Origin: Candidatus Omnitrophota bacterium
GTDB taxonomy: Bacteria > Omnitrophota > Gorgyraeia > Duberdicusellales > 4484-171
Reading direction: 5' to 3'
NCBI GenBank assembly: GCA_023227945.1
Contig: JALOCC010000035.1
Span: 1 to 19,655, forward strand
Length of the DNA stretch: 19,655 nt
Positions 6,445-13,608 of the stretch are shown one piece after another (position 1 is the first letter of the stretch; every line of letters begins with the position of its first letter). The position numbers were made by a program, and so were the translations under genes. The notes under the pieces are model-generated. The model was given only the letters and a program-made list of their open reading frames with translations. It ran no database searches and was not told the origin of the DNA.

Positions 6445-7296
6445 ATGAATATTAAACTTATAACCACCCAAAAAGCTCTTTCCCCTACTCAAATAACTCT
6501 TGCTGATTACTGCCTCAATCCTTATCGCGGCTGCGAATTCGGCTGCCTTTATTGTTATTCCATGGAAAATAAAAATATTAAAAACATTAACCCCTTCCGT
6601 GAAATTGGCGTAAAAATTAACATTGACGAAATTTTGAGGCGCCAACTTAAATTTATCAATCCAAAACGGGTGCTTCTTGGCTCTACCACCGAATGTTTCC
6701 AATACGTGGAAACAAAATACCACCTTACTGAAAAAATATTAAAAACACTTAATGAATTTAAAGTTCCTTATACCATTTTAACCAAATCTAATTTAATAAA
6801 AAATTACCTTTCGCTTATTGCTGAAAATGCAAAAAATAAAATTTATTTTACCTTAAACAGCGCGCCAATAAGCCTTTTAGAAAGAAAAACTCCCGCTCAA
6901 GAACAGCGACTAGAAGCAATTGCGCAAATCATAAAAAGAAATATTGGCTTGAGAATCCATGTGGGCCCATTTATTCCTCATATTTCCATCTTGAAAGATT
7001 TATTAGAAATACTTCCATCAGGCGTAAAAGAAGTTGATATAGAGCTTTATCACCATAGAATGGGAAATTACGAGGAAATTTTAAAAATTATTGCAAAAAC
7101 CCTCGGGAAAGAAACAGAAAGAAAAATATCTTCGGTTTATGCAACTGAAGCTGCATACCTGGAATTTTCACAACAGTTGAAAAATGATTTAGTTGTTCTT
7201 AAAAACAGCTATCCGGATATTTCATTTTTTTGCCTTGTTCCTGGCTTCAATATGTTTTACAATAAAAAAATCGACTACAATAATAAAGTGAAATAA
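6445..7296 (+). CDS. SPL-superfamily (SplB/COG1533-like) radical SAM protein
   Basis: This 283-residue cytosolic protein has the compact layout of the SplB-like radical SAM group, which includes spore photoproduct lyase and many uncharacterised proteins. LNPYRGCEFGCLYCYS supplies cluster ligands C30, C34 and C37 close to the N-terminus. It is followed by RVLLGSTTECFQYVE, which matches the family segment usually read as T-D-P/C-Y-Q-P-x-E, then LTEKILKTLNEF, PYTILTKS, IYFTLNSA and GLRIHVGPFIPHIS. A Cys occurs 47 residues after the last cluster Cys. I chose the ATG at 6445; the TTG at 6412 would add 11 unlikely residues, and neither has a Shine-Dalgarno site. The next gene starts 6 bases after its stop. 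The substrate is unknown, and DNA repair is only a family-based possibility. Confidence 0.82.
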   Translation: MNIKLITTQKALSPTQITLADYCLNPYRGCEFGCLYCYSMENKNIKNINPFREIGVKINIDEILRRQLKFINPKRVLLGSTTECFQYVETKYHLTEKILKTLNEFKVPYTILTKSNLIKNYLSLIAENAKNKIYFTLNSAPISLLERKTPAQEQRLEAIAQIIKRNIGLRIHVGPFIPHISILKDLLEILPSGVKEVDIELYHHRMGNYEEILKIIAKTLGKETERKISSVYATEAAYLEFSQQLKNDLVVLKNSYPDISFFCLVPGFNMFYNKKIDYNNKVK

Positions 7297-7302
7297 ATTC
7301 AG

Positions 7303-8184
7303 ATGCAACACCCGTTTTTTAGCGTAATTATACCCACTTACAATCGCAAGCAATTTCTTAAAATTGCGCTCGCCTCGATTCTTGCGCAAACTTTCAACGA
7401 TTATGAAGTTATTGTCATAGATGACGGGTCAAGCGATGGAACCAGGGAGATGCTTGAAGGGCGTGGAGCGTGGAATCCTCCTTCGCCAAGGCTACAAAGG
7501 ACAGGCGTGGGGCGTGGAGAAAAAATAAAGTATATTTATCAGGAAAATAAAGGCCCGGCAGCGGCGCGTAATTTAGGAATAAAAAATGCGAAAGGTAAAT
7601 TCATCTGTTTTTTAGATACCGATGACAGGTTTAGAGAAGATAAACTTAAAGTAACTTATGATTACATAAAAAACCACCCACAATATAAAATATTTCACAC
7701 AGAAGAAATATGGTATAGAAAAGGCTCATTACTTACCCAGAAAATCTATCATAAAAAACCAACCGGATGGGTATTTGAAAATGCGGTAAGAATGTGTTCG
7801 ATAAGCATATCTACAGCAGCTATAGAAAAAAATATCTTTAACGAAGTCGGGCTTTTTGACGAAAGTATGCCGGCTTGTGAAGATTACGATTTTTGGCTTC
7901 GTGTAACAAACAAATATAAGGTTTTACTTATCCCCTACTACCTTACAATAAAAGAAGGCGGGCACCCCGACCAGCAATCATTTAAATATCCGGCAATGGA
8001 CACTTTTAGAATTTACGCCCTTAAGAAAATGCTTGAAACAAAAACACTTTCCGGAGATAATTTTAAAATTGCCGCAGGCGAACTAAGAAAAAAATGTGAA
8101 ATATTCATAAAGGGCGCATTAAAACGGGGAAAAATCAAAGAAGCAAAGTATCATCGAACGCTTATTGAAAAATTTTCTACTTAA
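7303..8184 (+). CDS. Family 2 (GT-A fold) glycosyltransferase with a 17-residue in-frame insertion
   Basis: It transfers a sugar from a nucleotide-sugar donor, probably at the cytoplasmic face for a surface glycan; donor and acceptor are unknown. The 293-residue protein shows the GT2 order: SVIIPTYNR (7-15), nucleotide-binding VIDDGSSDGT (38-47), NKGPAAARNLGI (82-93), the metal-binding D-x-D in LDTDDRF (D105/D107) and ACEDYDFWLR. Residues 53-73, between the DDGSSDGT helix and YIYQENKG, contain AWNPPSPRLQRTG, which is foreign to the family. It corresponds to a 51-base unit flanked by 10-base direct repeats (7459-7519). Removing one unit restores LEGRGEKIKYIYQ. There is no Shine-Dalgarno site; it starts 6 bases after the previous gene and ends 4 bases before the next. 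Confidence 0.88.
   Translation: MQHPFFSVIIPTYNRKQFLKIALASILAQTFNDYEVIVIDDGSSDGTREMLEGRGAWNPPSPRLQRTGVGRGEKIKYIYQENKGPAAARNLGIKNAKGKFICFLDTDDRFREDKLKVTYDYIKNHPQYKIFHTEEIWYRKGSLLTQKIYHKKPTGWVFENAVRMCSISISTAAIEKNIFNEVGLFDESMPACEDYDFWLRVTNKYKVLLIPYYLTIKEGGHPDQQSFKYPAMDTFRIYALKKMLETKTLSGDNFKIAAGELRKKCEIFIKGALKRGKIKEAKYHRTLIEKFST
7459..7519 (+). repeat. In-frame insertion flanked by 10-base direct repeats inside the glycosyltransferase gene
   Basis: GGGCGTGGAG occurs at 7459-7468 and again at 7510-7519, exactly 51 bases (17 codons) apart. The 41 bases between are more GC-rich than the surrounding gene and contain a partly palindromic CCTTCGCCAAGG segment. The reading frame is kept and deleting one unit leaves a normal GT2 sequence. 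This is the pattern left by a small palindromic element with target duplication. A slippage duplication of 51 bases is excluded because the unit itself is not repeated. Confidence 0.7.
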
Positions 8185-8188
8185 TTCT

Positions 8189-9562
8189 ATGATTGATAGT
8201 TTAAAAGAAAAAATTGAAAAAAGCTTTCTGTTTCGCCCGAATAAAAATCAATTGCGCGATTTGGAACGCCTTATTTTTGAAATTATCCGCCGAGAAAATT
8301 GTTCATTGGATGGAATAATCTCTTATCTTAAAACCAATTCTGACAGCGAAAAATACAACGGCAGAAATAAATTTTTTGCACTTAAGAACGCGCTAATCCG
8401 GCGCCGGTTCCCTTTGACTGCAGAAAAAGAAAAAATAGATACCAAACGAATATTCCTCAATCAAATACAACAGCCCCTTAAAGATAATTATACCGTGCAT
8501 GAAGATTTTAAACCTTCCAAAATTTTCGTTGAAAAAGAAGTAAAGAATAGCTATCTCGTTAGAAACTTTTCCAGAAAATTTCCCGACATTAAGATTGAAG
8601 AAATAAATCTTTACAGTGATTACTTAAATACCAGTAGATTTCATATCTCAAGGCTCAAAGAACCGATTGTTTTTCTCGTCAAGGAAAAATGGGATTTTCT
8701 TAAACCCTGCCCCTGCACGAAAGTTCATTTAAGCTGTGGATACTGGGTACTTAATCTTGGTTTTGGTTGCCCGTTTGACTGCTCATATTGTTTTCTGCAA
8801 TGCTATGCTAATTTTCCGGGAATAGTCCTTCCGGCTAACATCGAAGACTTCTTTACGGAATTTGATACACTCGAGAAAAAATTAAAAAAACCGATAAGAA
8901 TCGGAACTGGTGAGTTTTGCGATTCTCTGGCATTGGATGAAATAACAGAATATTCAACAAAATTGATACCTTATTTTAAAGATAAGAATGTTTTTTTTGA
9001 ACTAAAAACTAAAAGCAATAAGATATCGAATCTCTTAAAAATTACGCCTGCTAAAAACATCGTAATTTCATGGTCGCTTAATCCCCTATCTATCATCGAA
9101 CGTGAAGAGATCGCAACCGCAAGTTTAAAGGAAAGGCTGGATGCGGCGCGCAAGATTCAACAAAAAGGCTATAATATAGCATTTCATTTTGACCCTATAT
9201 TTTACAGTGACGCCTGGCAGCAGATTTATACCCAGACAATCAGCGACTTGTATTCTCAACTTACGCCGCCCTTTGCCTGGATCAGCCTGGGGACACTACG
9301 TTCCAACAGGCGCCTTAAAACAATCAATGAACTACGCTTTCCAAAAAGCAATATTTTTTACGGAGAGCTTTTTGTAGGTGAAGATAAAAAATTAAGGTAT
9401 CCTTCATTTTTAAGGAGAAAAATTTACGAAAATATGGTAAAATGGATAAAAGCTTACGACAGGCAAAGCCCTGTTTACCTTTGCATGGAGAACAAAGACA
9501 TGTGGAGTATTTTACAGAAAAGTTCCTCTATGGAAATAGAAAAATACCTCTTACAAATATGA
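8189..9562 (+). CDS. Spore photoproduct lyase-like radical SAM protein with long N-terminal extension
   Basis: This 457-residue protein resembles spore photoproduct lyase, which repairs UV-made thymine dimers of the spore type, yet nothing else here suggests sporulation. LGFGCPFDCSYCFLQCYANF gives cluster ligands C194, C198 and C201. The family blocks IGTGEFCDSLALDEIT, FFELKTKSN, WSLNPLSIIEREEIATASLKE and ERLDAARKIQQKGYNIAFHFDP follow. C244 lies 43 residues after the third cluster Cys, the same offset as the H-donor Cys141 after Cys98 in Bacillus subtilis SPL. The Tyr after the third Cys in SPL is Phe here. About 100 more residues precede the cluster than in SPL; I do not recognise that part, which is charged and helical. 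The ATG at 8189 follows the glycosyltransferase stop by 4 bases; a TTG at 8165 would overlap that gene. Confidence 0.82.
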   Translation: MIDSLKEKIEKSFLFRPNKNQLRDLERLIFEIIRRENCSLDGIISYLKTNSDSEKYNGRNKFFALKNALIRRRFPLTAEKEKIDTKRIFLNQIQQPLKDNYTVHEDFKPSKIFVEKEVKNSYLVRNFSRKFPDIKIEEINLYSDYLNTSRFHISRLKEPIVFLVKEKWDFLKPCPCTKVHLSCGYWVLNLGFGCPFDCSYCFLQCYANFPGIVLPANIEDFFTEFDTLEKKLKKPIRIGTGEFCDSLALDEITEYSTKLIPYFKDKNVFFELKTKSNKISNLLKITPAKNIVISWSLNPLSIIEREEIATASLKERLDAARKIQQKGYNIAFHFDPIFYSDAWQQIYTQTISDLYSQLTPPFAWISLGTLRSNRRLKTINELRFPKSNIFYGELFVGEDKKLRYPSFLRRKIYENMVKWIKAYDRQSPVYLCMENKDMWSILQKSSSMEIEKYLLQI

Positions 9563-9939
9563 TTAGACAAACGTGGCGGCATAATAGCCTGAAGGAAAGT
9601 TTTATGGGTGCATTTAAGGGTGTAATTATTATATTCAAAAATGAAAGGTATGTAAAAATAGTATGCTTCTATGGCGTATCAATAATACTTCTTGCCATTA
9701 TTTTAAATGCTTCTTTGATTGAAATAGCGGTTTTGGTGATAACTATTACAGTAGTGTTGGTGGCAGAAATTTTTAATGCGGTAGTTGAAAATATAATGGA
9801 TATAGTCAAGCCATACAAGGACCATCACATAAAAATACTCAAAGAAACCTCAGCCGGAATGGTATTAATATCTTCATTTGGTGCGGCAATTGTAGGCGGC
9901 GTAATTTTCCTGCCTAAAATAATCGCTATATTTAAATAG
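9559..9939 (+). CDS. dgkA: DgkA-family membrane lipid kinase (diacylglycerol or undecaprenol kinase)
   Basis: These small integral-membrane kinases use ATP to phosphorylate diacylglycerol (Gram-negatives) or undecaprenol (many Gram-positives). The 126-residue length is typical. Three hydrophobic segments lie about residues 31-48, 52-70 and 96-121. The active-site signature AEIFNAVVENIMDIV contains the equivalents of E. coli Glu69, Asn72, Glu76 and Asp80. The next conserved motif, usually AKD, reads LKE, an Asp-to-Glu change at the Asp95 equivalent. The ATG at 9559 overlaps the stop of the SPL-like gene as ATGA, indicating coupled translation; longer in-frame starts lie inside that gene. Which lipid is used cannot be decided. 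The position next to a glycosyltransferase would suit undecaprenol recycling. Confidence 0.88.
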   Translation: MIRQTWRHNSLKESFMGAFKGVIIIFKNERYVKIVCFYGVSIILLAIILNASLIEIAVLVITITVVLVAEIFNAVVENIMDIVKPYKDHHIKILKETSAGMVLISSFGAAIVGGVIFLPKIIAIFK

Positions 9940-9940
9940 T

Positions 9941-11878
9941 TTAATATCTTTTTACTATTTCTGTATATGGATAGTAGTGCCTTATTATCTCCTGGTAAGT
10001 AAACCCGCTTTTTGCCATAAATTGCGCTCCTTCCTGGCACATGCCGACGCCATGGCCAAAACCTGCTCCCCAGAAAAATATCATTTTTGCCTGGCCTTGC
10101 GATGAAAACTTTACATCAACCTTAAAGGCGCTGCTGCGTAATTTATCAAAATAGTTACGTATGTTAAAATCTCCTTTGATGTCTGTTTTATCTTTAGATG
10201 TTTCTATTCGTACCAATTTGTACGCCCCGCAGGTAATTTTTTCTTGCGGAGTTATTGATACTATGTTTTTCACGGGATATCCGAACGCAAGCAAAAAGTC
10301 TTCTTCATCGTAAACTCTTTGCCAGCGATAGTTAGTTTTATAAGAATGAGCGCAAAAGTTTTCGGGAAAACTGGTGAACCAATCTTCTTCTTCATAGAAA
10401 GACATAGGACAATTGTTTTTCATTGAATCAGAACCTTTAGCATAATATTCTTTTTTACTAAAGACATCCGGCCGCAGGCACCCGCCGCAATTTGAGTGGT
10501 AAATTGCCTCAATGGGCTCGGATTTATATAAAACAATTTGCCCCTTTGTTTCATCAACTGCTTTATTCGTTGCGGCAGTTTCAACAGACATACCCTGGTA
10601 AACCTGGCAATGGGTATCTGCACAAACGTCAAAATCTTCGCTTGAGTGACGTTGCTGTTTTATGCTCCTAAATGCAATCGTTCGTGCTGCAACGGCCTGC
10701 GCGTAAAGTGCCTCTTTATCGGAACTAGCTAAAATTTCCGCTGGTAAAACTCCATACAAATACTCTTCTATACTTACAATATTAATAAGCGTAATGTCTT
10801 TATTGGCTATGAGCTTAAAATCTCCCCGGTATATTCTGTCTACTTTTTTATGCCAAAAATTGCTGCGGCCGTAATTTACGTCCAAAATGTAAAAAGGGTA
10901 ACCTTGGCTTTTGATAGAAACCTGGTTGTGAAATTTTTTGTAAACAGTTCCTGTTCTGTCGTCAGTTAAATATAACCGTTTGTTTTGAAATAAGATTTTA
11001 TAGAACTTGTTTTTTTCACCCGTAAATGAATTTTTAGCGTCTGAAACCGTAAAATTACCGCCGCAGCGAAAGGTAAAATCTTTAAGGTCGGTAGCTAACC
11101 CTACTTTGATAGCAGGGACGTTTTTCTCACGTTTGTAAAACATAAGTTTTACAATATCTCTGGCACGTTCTACTGTCCGCTTTGCCTCAACAAAAAAAGC
11201 CTTGCCTATTTTATCTTTAATTACGAGAAGCTGGGTTTTTATATCTTTGTTGTCCGGATAAAAATTTATGCTTTTTGCGGAATAAGTATAAGCGCGTTTA
11301 TAATCCCCTGTTTTTAAGAAACATTCCGCAAGATAGTAGTTGGCAAATCGTGTACTTGAGTCAAGCGCGATAAGTTTGGAAAAAAAACGTGAGGCCTTTG
11401 CGTATGATTTACGTTTATAATATATCTTAGCTAATCGGTACAGCGCGATAAAATTTTCGTTAAGCTTAAGCGACTGAAGGTAATTTTTTACGGCGAGCGT
11501 AGTTTCGCCTATATCTTCGTAGGAAAGGCCAAGATAAAGATAACTAATCCAATCCTTGTCTTCAATCGTACTTAATGTTTCTATTGCTTTTTTGCTTTGG
11601 CCATCTAAATAATAAAGCCGGCACAAAAAATTTGTTTCGGAAGCCTGACTCAACAAGCCTTTATTGTTTTCTATTACAGAGATAGCTTCTTTGTAGTTCA
11701 TTGCTTCTTTGCACGAAGCAGCAGTATCAAGAAACTTGCGAGACAATTCCCCTTCACACAAAGAACTTTTTGGTATAGATAGAAGAAGTATGGGCAGTAA
11801 AAGAAAAAAAACTATTCCTGGAGTAGATTTTTGAAAAGATTTAACATCTGTGCGTATTTTAAATAGTTGCACACTCAC
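9941..11878 (-). CDS. TPR-SpoIID/LytB domain protein, probable peptidoglycan lytic transglycosylase
   Basis: SpoIID-type enzymes cleave glycan strands of peptidoglycan lacking stem peptides. Here a signal/anchor segment (residues 21-36) exports a 645-residue protein, with about four to five TPR-like helical pairs at residues 85-215 and a SpoIID domain at about 255-645. Key blocks are SIEEYLYGVLPAEI (catalytic Glu E381), LYAQAVAARTIAFR, CADTHCQVYQG, EAIYHSNCGGC (candidate zinc ligands with nearby His/Cys), and WGAGFGHGVGMCQEGAQFMA near the end. The GTG start at 11876-11878 overlaps the lpxI stop as GTGA, so it is translated together with lpxI. It is the last gene of the outer-membrane block. 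SpoIID homologues occur in non-sporulating bacteria, so this alone does not imply spores. Confidence 0.9.
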   Translation of the reverse strand: MSVQLFKIRTDVKSFQKSTPGIVFFLLLPILLLSIPKSSLCEGELSRKFLDTAASCKEAMNYKEAISVIENNKGLLSQASETNFLCRLYYLDGQSKKAIETLSTIEDKDWISYLYLGLSYEDIGETTLAVKNYLQSLKLNENFIALYRLAKIYYKRKSYAKASRFFSKLIALDSSTRFANYYLAECFLKTGDYKRAYTYSAKSINFYPDNKDIKTQLLVIKDKIGKAFFVEAKRTVERARDIVKLMFYKREKNVPAIKVGLATDLKDFTFRCGGNFTVSDAKNSFTGEKNKFYKILFQNKRLYLTDDRTGTVYKKFHNQVSIKSQGYPFYILDVNYGRSNFWHKKVDRIYRGDFKLIANKDITLINIVSIEEYLYGVLPAEILASSDKEALYAQAVAARTIAFRSIKQQRHSSEDFDVCADTHCQVYQGMSVETAATNKAVDETKGQIVLYKSEPIEAIYHSNCGGCLRPDVFSKKEYYAKGSDSMKNNCPMSFYEEEDWFTSFPENFCAHSYKTNYRWQRVYDEEDFLLAFGYPVKNIVSITPQEKITCGAYKLVRIETSKDKTDIKGDFNIRNYFDKLRSSAFKVDVKFSSQGQAKMIFFWGAGFGHGVGMCQEGAQFMAKSGFTYQEIIRHYYPYTEIVKRY

Positions 11879-12684
11879 CTATTTACGCCAATTACCGGTA
11901 CTTGATACTGTGACGCAAGTTGCAAAAATTTTTCTTTTTCCAACATCAAAACCTTGCCGGACTCCAACACAAGCGCAGATGCTTTTATTCTTTTAAGAAG
12001 CTTTAAAGTATGCGGGCCTACAACCGGAACATCAAACCTTAAGTCCTGATTGGTTTTGCTAAATTTAACAATAACACAACCATTTCCGGCTAGTCTAAAT
12101 CCGCGCTTTATTGTATTGTCGGTCCCTTCCAGAGCCTCCAGAGAAACTACGCTTTTGTTCTTAATAACCATGGTTTGGCCAATATCCAGGTCAACGAAAC
12201 GGGAAACCATGTTGACCCCAAAGTTAATGTCTTCCTTAACATAATCCGAATAAACTAAACCATTCATGCAACCGCACGAAGCCAGACTTTGCGTTAAATA
12301 TATCGTTGAATCAAGAAACTTAACCCCATGCAGTTCAAGATATCTGATAATGCTTAAAAAAATAGTATGCGGCCGCATATCGTTAGTTTCACTAACAAGC
12401 CTGAGCAATTCTCCATCCCAGTTTTTACGGTCGAAAATGCGTAGCGGCGTAATTTGCCCAGCCATAATGCATCCCGATAAGCCTTCGCTTTCAATCGTAT
12501 CCCGTAGACGGCCAAGGTCACCTACGGAAAACCAATAACACCTATCGGCGTATTTTTTGATAAGCTTTGAAGTTTCGTGATGGAAGCAAAAAGCAACAAG
12601 CTCAGTTTGCGGATTTTTTTGTTTTATAGCTTTGGAAAGTATAATAGGAAGAAGGCGATTTCCGGCAATGATTCCGAGTTTCAT
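11875..12684 (-). CDS. lpxI: UDP-2,3-diacylglucosamine pyrophosphatase LpxI (DUF1009)
   Basis: It hydrolyses UDP-2,3-diacylglucosamine to lipid X and UMP, the fourth step of lipid A synthesis, replacing the unrelated LpxH. The 269-residue protein starts with MKLGIIAGNRLLP. It carries GCIMAGQITP, the family block EALEGTDNTIKRG (184-196), and RFDVPVVGPHTLKLL with D218, likely the conserved catalytic Asp, followed by SALVLESGKVLMLEKEKFL. The ATG at 12682-12684 is preferred over a TTG two codons upstream; there is no clear Shine-Dalgarno site. The gap to lpxA is 23 bases and the 3' end overlaps the SpoIID gene by 4 bases. The assignment is firm from motifs and lipid A neighbours. Confidence 0.93.
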   Translation of the reverse strand: MKLGIIAGNRLLPIILSKAIKQKNPQTELVAFCFHHETSKLIKKYADRCYWFSVGDLGRLRDTIESEGLSGCIMAGQITPLRIFDRKNWDGELLRLVSETNDMRPHTIFLSIIRYLELHGVKFLDSTIYLTQSLASCGCMNGLVYSDYVKEDINFGVNMVSRFVDLDIGQTMVIKNKSVVSLEALEGTDNTIKRGFRLAGNGCVIVKFSKTNQDLRFDVPVVGPHTLKLLKRIKASALVLESGKVLMLEKEKFLQLASQYQVPVIGVNR

Positions 12685-12707
12685 AGGCAATTGATTATTC
12701 GTGGAAA

Positions 12708-13487
12708 CTATTGTCTACCCAAGCCACGCTTAGAAGAAGAAATAAATGAGAGTAAATAATTAAGCTCTTTAGTTAAAGGCAGTCCGCTTTTAACCAGTTC
12801 TTTTGCTTTATCAAACGTATGATTTTCGAAAAAAAGGATTTTGAAAGCTTTTTTTAAGACTCGTATGGCTTCTACGGAAAAATTTGCCCGCTTCATGCCG
12901 ATTAAATTAAGGCCGCAGACAGCTGATGGATGCCCGTCACTCATTGAAAATGGTGCAACGTCCTGCACAACTTTTGAACAGCCTCCCACTATAGAAAGCA
13001 CGCCAAGCCTGCAGAATTGGTGCACAGCAACAAGGCCACCTATCGTTACTTTATCTTCTATAGTAACATGCCCCGCTAAAGTAGCGCAATTAGCTAATAC
13101 ATTATGATTGCCGATTATGCAGTCATGGGCAATATGTGAATAAGCCATAATGAGATTGTTATTGCCGATTATTGTTTTTGAATCTTTTTCTGTGCCAAGA
13201 TTCATTGTAACGAATTCGCGTACTATATTATTATCGCCCACAATCAAGAAGCTTTTCTCGCCTTTATATTTTAAGTCTTGAGGGGGATTCCCTAGCACCG
13301 CGTGAGAAAAAATACGGCAGTTTTTACCGATTTTAGTATTTCCGATTACCTGGACAAACGCATCTATAGATGTGCCGGCGCCGATTTCTGCATCAGGGCC
13401 GATTATAGCATATGGCCCGACAATAACTCCGGGGCCAAGTTTTGCGTTTTTGCTGATAATAGCTTTTTTATCGACTTTAATAGGCAT
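12708..13487 (-). CDS. lpxA: UDP-N-acetylglucosamine acyltransferase LpxA
   Basis: It transfers an R-3-hydroxyacyl chain from acyl carrier protein to the 3-OH of UDP-GlcNAc, the first step of lipid A synthesis. The 259-residue length is standard. The N-terminal two thirds is a left-handed beta helix of hexapeptide repeats (IGPDAEIGAGTSIDAF and onward). LGNPPQDLKYKGE, MAYSHIAHDCIIGN with the catalytic His H121, GHVTIEDKVTIGGLVAVHQF and VGGCSKVVQDV are all diagnostic, followed by the helical C-terminus. The ATG at 13485-13487 has no Shine-Dalgarno site. A promoter lies 9 bases upstream, so besides readthrough from lpxC-fabZ it may have its own nearly leaderless transcript. Confidence 0.95.
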   Translation of the reverse strand: MPIKVDKKAIISKNAKLGPGVIVGPYAIIGPDAEIGAGTSIDAFVQVIGNTKIGKNCRIFSHAVLGNPPQDLKYKGEKSFLIVGDNNIVREFVTMNLGTEKDSKTIIGNNNLIMAYSHIAHDCIIGNHNVLANCATLAGHVTIEDKVTIGGLVAVHQFCRLGVLSIVGGCSKVVQDVAPFSMSDGHPSAVCGLNLIGMKRANFSVEAIRVLKKAFKILFFENHTFDKAKELVKSGLPLTKELNYLLSFISSSKRGLGRQ

Positions 13488-13496
13488 GTTTTAGTT

Positions 13497-13524
13497 ATTA
13501 TAACAGAAAAAATATTGAGGACAA
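13497..13524 (-). promoter_or_regulatory. Sigma70-type promoter immediately upstream of lpxA
   Basis: On the minus strand, TTGTCC (13519-13524) and a perfect TATAAT (13497-13502) are 16 bases apart in the 121-base gap between lpxC-fabZ and lpxA. The -10 box ends 9 bases before the lpxA ATG, predicting a leader of about 3 bases without a ribosome binding site. The rest of the gap is AT-rich with nothing else recognisable. Confidence 0.5.
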
Positions 13525-13608
13525 TTAATTTCGATAAGCTCTAATAAAACCAATTCGCAGAACAAAAAACTGTAAAATTGGTAAAAACGAATAAAATTTT
13601 TGTTTTGG

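Noticed and set aside
7459..7519. Frameshift or pseudogene in the glycosyltransferase
   Set aside because: The added segment is exactly 51 bases, the frame is intact on both sides and all catalytic motifs are present, so the gene is treated as functional.
9442..9558. 39-residue extension of the DgkA-family kinase
   Set aside because: It lies entirely inside the SPL-like gene in another frame. The ATGA overlap at 9559 gives a standard family length.
9941..11878. Evidence for sporulation from the SpoIID domain and SPL-like proteins
   Set aside because: SpoIID-domain and SPL-family proteins occur in non-sporulating diderms, and no other sporulation gene is visible.
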